Source: Methylosinus sp. H3A (GTDB lineage Bacteria > Pseudomonadota > Alphaproteobacteria > Rhizobiales > Beijerinckiaceae). Taken from it: a DNA stretch of 64,000 bases. The notes under the pieces were generated by a model, which was not told the DNA's origin, did not search any database, and saw only the letters and a list, made by a program, of their open reading frames with translations. Below are positions 58,075-64,000 of the stretch, piece by piece. Position 1 is the stretch's first letter, and each line of letters opens with the position of its first letter. The position numbers and the translations under genes were made by a program. The DNA is taken from contig NZ_JADNQW010000005.1 of assembly GCF_015709455.1 (NCBI RefSeq), forward strand, positions 1,922,001 to 1,986,000, written 5' to 3'.

Positions 58075-58779
58075 ATGACTCCGGACGATCTCGTCTCGCG
58101 GCTGCTCTATCGGGACGGGCTGATGCTCGTCGTCGACAAGCCGGCGGGCCTGCCCGTGCATCGCGGCCCCAAGGGCGGCGACAATCTTGAGGATCATTTC
58201 GACGCGCTGCGCTTCGGCCTGCCGCGCTCGCCCGCGCTCGCCCATAGGCTCGATCGCGACACCTCCGGCTGCCTCGTGCTCGGCCGTCACCGCAAGGCGC
58301 TGGAGCGGCTCGGCAAGCTCTTCCATGACGGGCGCATCAAAAAGACCTATTGGGCGATCGTCGAAGGCGCGCCGCAGGCGGAGGAGGGCCATATCGACAT
58401 GGCGCTCGGCAAGCTCGATTCGACGCGCGGCTGGTGGATGCGGCCCGATCCGCTGGGCCTGCCGGCGCAGACCTCATGGCGCGTCATGGGCCGCGGCCGC
58501 GATGCGCGAGGCGACGACATCGCCTTTCTGGAGCTGAAGCCGCATACGGGCCGCACGCATCAGCTGCGCGTTCATTGCCAGGCGATGGGCTGGCCGATCC
58601 TCGGCGATCCCGTCTATGGCCATGGCAAGCGCGAAGGCGCGCCGCCGCTGCATCTTCATGCGCGCGAGATCGACGTTCCGATGCGCGAGAACAAGGAGCG
58701 CATCGTCGTTCGCGCCCCCGCGCCGTCGCATATGCTGGACACGCTCGCGCTCTGCGGATGGAGCGGCGAGGAACCATGA
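58075..58779 (+). CDS. RluA-family pseudouridine synthase
   Basis: The 234-residue enzyme has the catalytic HRLDRDTSGCLVLG, then GRIKKTYWAIVEG, KPHTGRTHQLRVHCQ and GDPVYG, with no S4 domain. It isomerises uridine in rRNA or tRNA; the exact target (RluA/TruC-like) is not clear. The ATG at 58075 has AGGA 8 bases upstream; the ATG at 58066 overlaps that site. Its stop overlaps the next ATG (ATGA). Confidence 0.9.
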   Translation: MTPDDLVSRLLYRDGLMLVVDKPAGLPVHRGPKGGDNLEDHFDALRFGLPRSPALAHRLDRDTSGCLVLGRHRKALERLGKLFHDGRIKKTYWAIVEGAPQAEEGHIDMALGKLDSTRGWWMRPDPLGLPAQTSWRVMGRGRDARGDDIAFLELKPHTGRTHQLRVHCQAMGWPILGDPVYGHGKREGAPPLHLHAREIDVPMRENKERIVVRAPAPSHMLDTLALCGWSGEEP

Positions 58780-59417
58780 CCGGGCCCATCCGCATCTGCT
58801 TTTTCGGCGATAGTTTCGTCAATGGAACGGGCGACGACGACGGCCTCGGCTGGGTCGGCCGTCTCGTCGCGCGCGCGCGGCGCGCGGGCCGGGACGTGAC
58901 CTCTTATAATCTCGGCGTTCGCCGCGACACCAGCGCCGACATCGCCGCGCGTTGGGAGGAGGAGGCGCGCCGCCGCCTGCCTGCCGGCTGCGACGCGCGC
59001 CTGGCGTTTTCCTTCGGCGCCAATGATTGCGCGGAGGATGAAGCGGGCGGCGCGCGCATGCCGCTCGAGGCGACGCTCGCCCATGCGGAGAAAATATTGC
59101 GCGACGCCGCCATGCTCGCGCCCGTTCTGATGGTCGGGCCGTTTCTACCGGGCGGGCCGCGCGTCGAGGCGCGCATCGATCGGCTCTGCGGCGAAATGCG
59201 CAGCCTCGGCGCCGAGCTGCGCATTCCCTATATCGAGACGCGCGGCTTCATCGCGCGCTGCGAGGTGTTTCTGCGCGAGGCGGACGCCGGCGACGGCGCC
59301 CACCCCAATCGTGGAGGCTATGCAGCGCTCGCCGATTTCATCGGTGCGTCTCCCGCTTGGCGCGCATGGCTCGACGGCGAGCTCACGTCCGCCAAGGATG
59401 CGCCGGCAGATCGCTGA
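58776..59417 (+). CDS. SGNH/GDSL-type esterase/hydrolase
   Basis: The 213-residue protein has block [10 protein letters not shown], block [12 protein letters not shown] and block [11 protein letters not shown], with catalytic Ser, Asp and His in SGNH order. No signal peptide is present. It is translationally coupled to the pseudouridine synthase gene by a 4-bp overlap. The substrate is unknown. Its 3' end overlaps the convergent HbpS-like gene by 35 bp. Confidence 0.88.
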   Translation: MTGPIRICFFGDSFVNGTGDDDGLGWVGRLVARARRAGRDVTSYNLGVRRDTSADIAARWEEEARRRLPAGCDARLAFSFGANDCAEDEAGGARMPLEATLAHAEKILRDAAMLAPVLMVGPFLPGGPRVEARIDRLCGEMRSLGAELRIPYIETRGFIARCEVFLREADAGDGAHPNRGGYAALADFIGASPAWRAWLDGELTSAKDAPADR

Positions 59418-59817
59418 CGCCGACGACGGCGACGCCGGCGAGCGCGACCGCGTGGTCGTTCTCCACCGAGCTGCCGCTCACGCCGATGGCGCCGACGAGC
59501 ACGCCGTCTTCATCGACGATCGGCAGGCCGCCGGGGAAGGTGATGAGCCCGTCATTGGAATGCTCTATGCCGAAGAGCGGGCCGCCCGGCTGCGACAATT
59601 TGCCGATCTCGCCGGTCGGCATGCCGAAGAAGACGGCCGTCTTCGCCTTCTTGATCGCAATGTCGATGCTGCCGACCCAGGCGTCGTCCATGCGATGGAA
59701 GGCTTTGAGATCGGCGCCCGAATCGACGACCGCGATGCACATTTTCGTGCCGAGCTCGGCGGCGCGCTTGCGAGCGGCGGTGATCGCGGCTTCCGCCGCG
59801 GCGATATTGACATGCAT
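59383..59817 (-). CDS. HbpS/GlcG-family (DUF336) protein
   Basis: The 144-residue protein ([56 protein letters not shown] and [18 protein letters not shown]) matches the HbpS/GlcG fold, found in haem-binding HbpS and in GlcG of glycolate operons. There is no signal peptide. The gene stands alone, so the specific role is unclear. Confidence 0.85.
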   Translation of the reverse strand: MHVNIAAAEAAITAARKRAAELGTKMCIAVVDSGADLKAFHRMDDAWVGSIDIAIKKAKTAVFFGMPTGEIGKLSQPGGPLFGIEHSNDGLITFPGGLPIVDEDGVLVGAIGVSGSSVENDHAVALAGVAVVGVSDLPAHPWRT

Positions 59818-60032
59818 GGGGAGCTCTCCTCGGAAGCGAGCGCTTCGACATCACTCAAATGGCTGCGCCGAAGGCGCTTTCAAGAGCCGCGCCGCGAGGT
59901 CGCCGGCGATCCGCCGTTCACGCCGAGACGGCGCGATAGACGAAATGTTTACGTTTGCGTTCGAAACTCGAGCTCGACCGGCGCCTTTTCCCGACATTTT
60001 GCGCCTCGCGGTCGAGAATTTGGAGTCGTTCA

Positions 60033-61205
60033 TTGCCCGCCCCGATCGCGGTCGTCCCCCGCTCATCGAATAGCGCCCATTCGCCGCATGTCGCCGCGAT
60101 CCGCGGCCTCGCGATCCTCGGCGTGGTCCAGTGCCATTATCTCGGCCTGCGCGGCGTCTATGAGCTGTTCTCCATCCCGGCCCCGATCGTCGAGACATTG
60201 ATCGCCTGTGGCGCGGGCGTCGATCTGTTCTTCGTCCTGTCGGCGTTTCTTCTCACGCGCAGTCTGCTTTTGTGCGAGCCGGGACGAAGCTCCGCGCTCG
60301 CCTTCTACCGGCGCCGCGCTTTTCGCATTCTGCCCGCCTATTGGCTGTTGCTCGCCTCGGGATTCGCGCTCGCGCCGCTCCTGCCCGCCGGGCGCTGGTC
60401 GAATTGGCTGCTCGACGGCGCATATTCGCCGCTTCACTACCTCGCTTTCCTCCAGAATTGGCAAATCGGCGCCGATGGCGCGTGGAGGGGCTATTTCTTC
60501 GCGCATAGCTGGTCGCTGGCGGTAGAAGAGCAATTCTATCTCGTCATCCCGCTCGTCGTCATCGGCATGACGCGTCGCCGATTGGCGTTGCTCGCCGGTC
60601 TCGCGATCGTGACGGGGCCGGCGATCCGATTGCTCATCGGCGCGCATATGCCCGCTCAGGCGGCCTATTGCTGGCCGATCGCCCGAATGGACGCTTTCGG
60701 CTGGGGCGTGCTGGCTGCTATTCTCGCCAATGCGCGGCCCGACATTCTCGCGCGGCTTCCGGCGCGCGTGCTGGCCGCCGGCTCGATGGCGCTGTTCGCG
60801 GCGCTCGCCGCTTTCGCGCATGCGTCGACGCGGACGAGCGTCGAGGCGTTCTCCCTCTATCTCGCGCCTGTCGACGCGCTCGCCGCGGTCTTGGTGCTCG
60901 CGGCCGCCGCCATGCCCTCGGGCTCGCGGCTCGAACAGACCGCGCCACACCGCTGGCTCGTCTGGGCGGGCGAGCGTTGCTATTCGATCTATCTCTTCCA
61001 CAACGCCTTCTTCGGCCTCGCGATGGTCGCCGCCGAAAATGTCGCGCCGACCGGCGGCGCATTGACGCAGCTCGTCGCGACGCCGGTCGCCTTCGTCTGC
61101 CTGCTGGCCTTCGCGGATCTCTGCTATCGATTTGTCGAGCAGCCCTTTATCGCGTTCGGAAGGCGGGAGCGCGTCACCTCTGAGCGATGGGCGCCGGCTG
61201 GGTGA
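60033..61205 (+). CDS. Acyltransferase-3 family membrane protein (TTG start)
   Basis: The 390-residue membrane protein has the acyltransferase-3 start HVAAIRGLAILGVVQCHYLG, then GVDLFFVLSAFLLTRSLL, FYRRRAFRILPAYW and SWSLAVEEQFYL, with about ten helices. It probably O-acetylates a surface glycan or lipid. The only in-frame ATG (59955) would overlap unrelated sequence without a ribosome site; TTG at 60033 has GGAG 7 bases upstream and starts just before the family N-terminus. Its 3' end overlaps the convergent DUF4139 gene by 32 bp. Confidence 0.85.
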   Translation: MPAPIAVVPRSSNSAHSPHVAAIRGLAILGVVQCHYLGLRGVYELFSIPAPIVETLIACGAGVDLFFVLSAFLLTRSLLLCEPGRSSALAFYRRRAFRILPAYWLLLASGFALAPLLPAGRWSNWLLDGAYSPLHYLAFLQNWQIGADGAWRGYFFAHSWSLAVEEQFYLVIPLVVIGMTRRRLALLAGLAIVTGPAIRLLIGAHMPAQAAYCWPIARMDAFGWGVLAAILANARPDILARLPARVLAAGSMALFAALAAFAHASTRTSVEAFSLYLAPVDALAAVLVLAAAAMPSGSRLEQTAPHRWLVWAGERCYSIYLFHNAFFGLAMVAAENVAPTGGALTQLVATPVAFVCLLAFADLCYRFVEQPFIAFGRRERVTSERWAPAG

Positions 61206-62871
61206 CGATCTCGCGCTCCGCCGGCCATTTCACGCGATAGGCGAGACGCAGCTCCTTGGTCTCGCCGGGCTTGGCGTCGAAGCTCCAGGCCATCACGCCG
61301 CGCTTGTCGGCGAGCTGCTTCGTCGTGGGCGGCGTCGTCTGCGGCAAGGTCTCGATCGTGATCGCCGTGTTCTCGGAAAAAGGAATCTGATCGATCGCCG
61401 TCACCGGAATGGCGAAGTCATGCAGATTCTGGATCGTCGTCTTGAAATCACGCGTCTCATATTTCGTCTGGCCGAACCAGCTCGGCTCGTTCTCGACGCG
61501 TTTGACCGGCGCGCGCGCGACCTTGATCCTGTCATCGGCGCCGAAGCCCAATTCGACAGCCTCTCCCGGCGCGACGAAAGCGATGCGGCTCTGTCCGACA
61601 TGGACGCCGTCGCGCTGCACGGCGACGGGGCCGGGCAGCAGCGGCGCATCCTCCTCATTGACGATGCGCGCCTCGAGAAATGCGGTCGGATCGAGCGCCG
61701 GCGCGACGCGCGCGACGAGCGTCGGCTCCATGCGGCGTGAGGAGAGGATGAAGCTCTTGGTCGCGCCGTCGCCGGGCGCGCCGACGCGCCCGGGGATTTT
61801 GAAGCTCGCCTGAAACGCGTCGGATTCGAGCGTGGCGGTCTGCTGCTCCACGGGCGCAGGCTCGGGCGCCGGGGCGATAGGCGCGGCGAGGGTCGCCGAC
61901 TCCGCCGGTCTGCGCGTCGCGACGCCGCGTTCGAGCGCCGCCGCCGGCGCGGCGGCTTTGCGCGCATAAACGACGGGCGGCTCGTAAAAGCTCACCCGCT
62001 GCGGCTGCACATCGGGCGCCGCCGCGCCACGATGCGCCCGCGTCGTCGAGACGGTGAGCGCGACATCGCTCCAATCCTCGCCCGTGTTCTGCGTCACCGT
62101 GGCGCGGCGAACGAGATCGAGCCGCGGCTTGCCGTCCTTGCCGCTCGTGTCGAGCCGCGCGTCATAGGCGGGCCGCCAAAAGGCGTTGGAGACGAGATAG
62201 GCGATGGTCAGACGCAGCTTTCCTCCGCTCGCCGATTCGACGGCGATGGCCGCCTCGCGCGCCGGGCGCCGCGTCGCGCGTCCGCCCGCTCCGACCTCCA
62301 GCGCATGAATCTCGTCGTCGAGCTCTTTCGCCTTGGCGCGCGCATTGCGCAATTCCTCGCCGGTCTTCGTCAGCGCGGAGCCGATCGCGTCGAAGGCCGC
62401 GTTCCATTCGCCGATCGCGAGGGGCCGCGCCTCGGGCGCGATCTTCTCCGGGCCGGCCTGCGAATAGCGGGCGATCATCGCCTGCTTGGCGGCGAGCGCG
62501 TCGAGCGTCACCTGCAAGCCCTCGCGCGCGCCGCGCAATTGCTTCAGCTTTGCTTCGATCGCCGAATCCGGCGCGCGCGTCTCGTCCGGCGCGAGGCGCG
62601 TTTCGACCGCGCCGATCGTCACGCGGCCATTGGCCTCTCCAGAGACGCGCAGCGAATCTGGGTCGAGCGAAAAGGGAAGGTTTTTGAGGAGAATGGTCGA
62701 GGCTCCGGCGACGAGATCGATCGTCGCCTCGCGCGTCACCGTCGCCGCGTCGGGATGGACGATGACGCTGTCGATCGTCGAGGCCGCCTCCACGATCGTC
62801 TCTTTCGCCTGTGCGGCGGCGAGAGCGACAGTCGATGAGACACAGACGAGCAGTATGACGCGAAGCCGCAT
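61174..62871 (-). CDS. DUF4139-domain exported protein (mucoidy inhibitor MuiA-like)
   Basis: The 565-residue protein has a signal peptide (MRLRVILLVCVSSTVALAAA), an N-terminal DUF4140-like domain (STIDSVIVHPDAATVTREA) and a coiled coil (about 95-200). The C-terminal DUF4139 part holds LTIAYLVSNAFWRPAYDARLD, TVTQNTGEDWSDV and WSFDAKPGETKELRLAYRVKWP. The family is exported and of unknown function. A Pro/Ala linker separates the two halves of DUF4139. Confidence 0.87.
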   Translation of the reverse strand: MRLRVILLVCVSSTVALAAAQAKETIVEAASTIDSVIVHPDAATVTREATIDLVAGASTILLKNLPFSLDPDSLRVSGEANGRVTIGAVETRLAPDETRAPDSAIEAKLKQLRGAREGLQVTLDALAAKQAMIARYSQAGPEKIAPEARPLAIGEWNAAFDAIGSALTKTGEELRNARAKAKELDDEIHALEVGAGGRATRRPAREAAIAVESASGGKLRLTIAYLVSNAFWRPAYDARLDTSGKDGKPRLDLVRRATVTQNTGEDWSDVALTVSTTRAHRGAAAPDVQPQRVSFYEPPVVYARKAAAPAAALERGVATRRPAESATLAAPIAPAPEPAPVEQQTATLESDAFQASFKIPGRVGAPGDGATKSFILSSRRMEPTLVARVAPALDPTAFLEARIVNEEDAPLLPGPVAVQRDGVHVGQSRIAFVAPGEAVELGFGADDRIKVARAPVKRVENEPSWFGQTKYETRDFKTTIQNLHDFAIPVTAIDQIPFSENTAITIETLPQTTPPTTKQLADKRGVMAWSFDAKPGETKELRLAYRVKWPAEREIVTQPAPIAQR

Positions 62872-62945
62872 GGGGCCGCCTCCTCGAGGGAAAAGGAGGT
62901 TCTATCCGGCCCAATGCTTATGGCCTTTTCGCGGCGGAGGCGGCG

Positions 62946-64000
62946 CTATTTCTCGGCCCGGCCGGCGTGCGCCGGGCGGTCGGTCAGCGTGTGCAGGAAG
63001 GCGACGATGGCGTCGATCTCGCCATCGTCGAGCCGCGGCGTCTCGCCGGGCTTTCGATCATAGGGAACTTCCTTCACATTCACATTGTCGTGGAATTTTT
63101 CCGGCAGATCGTCGTATTTGTCGATCGCCCCCGCCTTCTTCGGATACCAGCGCGCCGGATCGGTGTCGCGCGTCGCATAAAAGGCGACGACGTCGCGCAG
63201 GCTCGAGAAGACGCCATTGTGCAGATAGGGGCCGGTCACGGCGATATTGCGCAAGGTCGGGGCCTTGAACTGGCCGCAGAGGCCGTCGATCGCATAATTC
63301 TTGGGCGCGATCTTCGCGAGGCCCTCGCGCTTGCACAGGCCGAGATCGACGTGATCCGCATCCTTATTGTCGGGGATCGCCAAATTGCGCGGCGCGCCGA
63401 GCGCGTCATAGCTGAAATCGGTGAAGAGCCAGTCCTGCGGGCGGCGCGACGTCTCCTCGCCGACGTGACAGGCGAGGCAATTGCCCTTCTTCTTGTCCTT
63501 GAACAGCGCGAAACCGCGCGCTTCTTCCGCCGTCAGCTTCTCGCGCCCGCGCAGAAAATCGTCGAATTTCGACGAGAAGGGATGAAAGCGCGCGGAGCTC
63601 TCATAGGCCGCGACGGCGCGCGCCAATTTCTCGAAGGCGGAATCGCTCTCGAAAATCTTCTCGCCATAGACGCGCCGCGCGAGATCGGCATAAGGGCCCG
63701 TCCCGATCTTCTCGACGACGACGGCTTTGGACGGATTGTTCATCTCGCGCGGATTGAGCAGCGGCCCTTCGACCTGAGCGACGAGATCATTCGCGCGTCC
63801 GTCCCAAAATTGTCCGCCGACAGGAACGAGCTCCGTCTCGCCGGTTTCTTCGTCCTTCTTCTTCATGAAGTGAAAGCGCGGGCTGAAGGAGGCGTAAGAG
63901 AGCGTCGGCGTCTTGCGCGTCCCGAGCGCATCCGGCCGACTGCCGCGCGCCAGCGCCGCGATCGGCGAGCCGTTGTTGCCCTGAAACGCCTTGGCCGGAT
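62946..64000 (-). CDS. Di-haem cytochrome c peroxidase family protein, N-terminus beyond the window
   Basis: The frame is open to the window edge, so about 351 C-terminal residues are seen. ALGTRKTPTLSYASFSPRF and GQFWDGRANDLVAQVEGPLLNPREMNN are CCP/MauG-type, followed by one haem c site CLACH and FKAPTLRNIAVTGPYLHNGVF. The first haem motif should lie upstream, outside the window. Members reduce peroxide in the periplasm or modify proteins (MauG); which applies here is not clear. The C-terminus ends FLHTLTDRPAHAGRAEK. Confidence 0.9.
   Translation of the reverse strand, partial: PAKAFQGNNGSPIAALARGSRPDALGTRKTPTLSYASFSPRFHFMKKKDEETGETELVPVGGQFWDGRANDLVAQVEGPLLNPREMNNPSKAVVVEKIGTGPYADLARRVYGEKIFESDSAFEKLARAVAAYESSARFHPFSSKFDDFLRGREKLTAEEARGFALFKDKKKGNCLACHVGEETSRRPQDWLFTDFSYDALGAPRNLAIPDNKDADHVDLGLCKREGLAKIAPKNYAIDGLCGQFKAPTLRNIAVTGPYLHNGVFSSLRDVVAFYATRDTDPARWYPKKAGAIDKYDDLPEKFHDNVNVKEVPYDRKPGETPRLDDGEIDAIVAFLHTLTDRPAHAGRAEK

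Overview
The window is GC-rich, densely coded alphaproteobacterial DNA. It carries a complete calcium-type methanol dehydrogenase operon (mxa) and, about 25 kb away, a lanthanide-type methanol dehydrogenase cluster (xox) with PQQ-relay accessory genes. This points to a methylotroph of the Rhizobiales; a Methylosinus/Methylocystis-like type II methanotroph is my best guess. No methane monooxygenase, rRNA, tRNA, CRISPR, phage or transposase gene was seen, so the genus is inferred and not shown.

Layout. 1-0.7 kb: the C-terminal tail of a large protein, possibly a helicase. 0.9-2.3 kb: manC-type GDP-mannose enzyme. 13.0-2.4 kb (minus): mxaF-J-G-I-R-S-A-C-K-L-D plus a terminal lipoprotein gene. 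The first four genes are separated by gaps holding strong RNA hairpins; from mxaA onward the genes are joined by five successive 4-bp ATGA overlaps. A small conserved-looking gene diverges from mxaF. 14-20 kb: PAP2 phosphatase, then amino-acid catabolism (HglS-type 2-oxoadipate dioxygenase, aminoadipate-semialdehyde dehydrogenase, ornithine aminotransferase, ArgZ-like arginine dihydrolase). 20-30 kb: two sensor kinases, an Lhr-type helicase, an extensin-like lipoprotein and an Omp25-like porin with a strong terminator. 30-33 kb: DUF2852 protein, ClcA channel, TetR regulator. 33.2-36.0 kb: TPP riboswitch and thiOSGE. 36.0-42.2 kb: a SoxYZ-like carrier and a metallo-hydrolase (minus) facing xoxF-xoxG-xoxJ and a PQQ-associated CXXCW protein (plus). 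42.2-44.1 kb: TetR with its operator over its own start codon, and a glycosyltransferase. 44-47.6 kb: DUF983, Uma2 nuclease, Eco57I-like DNA methylase, DUF2442, and a frameshifted DUF4160 gene. 47.6-51.8 kb: rpoD and dnaG. 52-57.7 kb: DUF2235 hydrolase, then a nickel module (TonB receptor under a perfect NikR operator, nikR, HupE/UreJ-like permease). 57.7-64 kb: small membrane protein, pseudouridine synthase, SGNH hydrolase, HbpS/GlcG-like protein, acyltransferase with a TTG start, DUF4139 protein, and a partial di-haem peroxidase.

How the genes work together. MxaFI and XoxF are alternative periplasmic PQQ methanol dehydrogenases. Each has its own cytochrome (MxaG, XoxG) and solute-binding-type partner (MxaJ, XoxJ); MxaRSACKLD are assembly and calcium-insertion factors. 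Thiamine synthesis sits between the two clusters under TPP control. The nickel module probably feeds nickel enzymes encoded elsewhere.

The most notable non-coding signals are the consensus NikR operator; paired hairpins in both methanol dehydrogenase operons; a TPP riboswitch followed by a 14-codon leader ORF overlapping thiO; and a dispersed palindromic repeat, one copy of which lies in frame inside the DNA methylase gene and whose arms also form the N-terminus of the SoxYZ-like gene.
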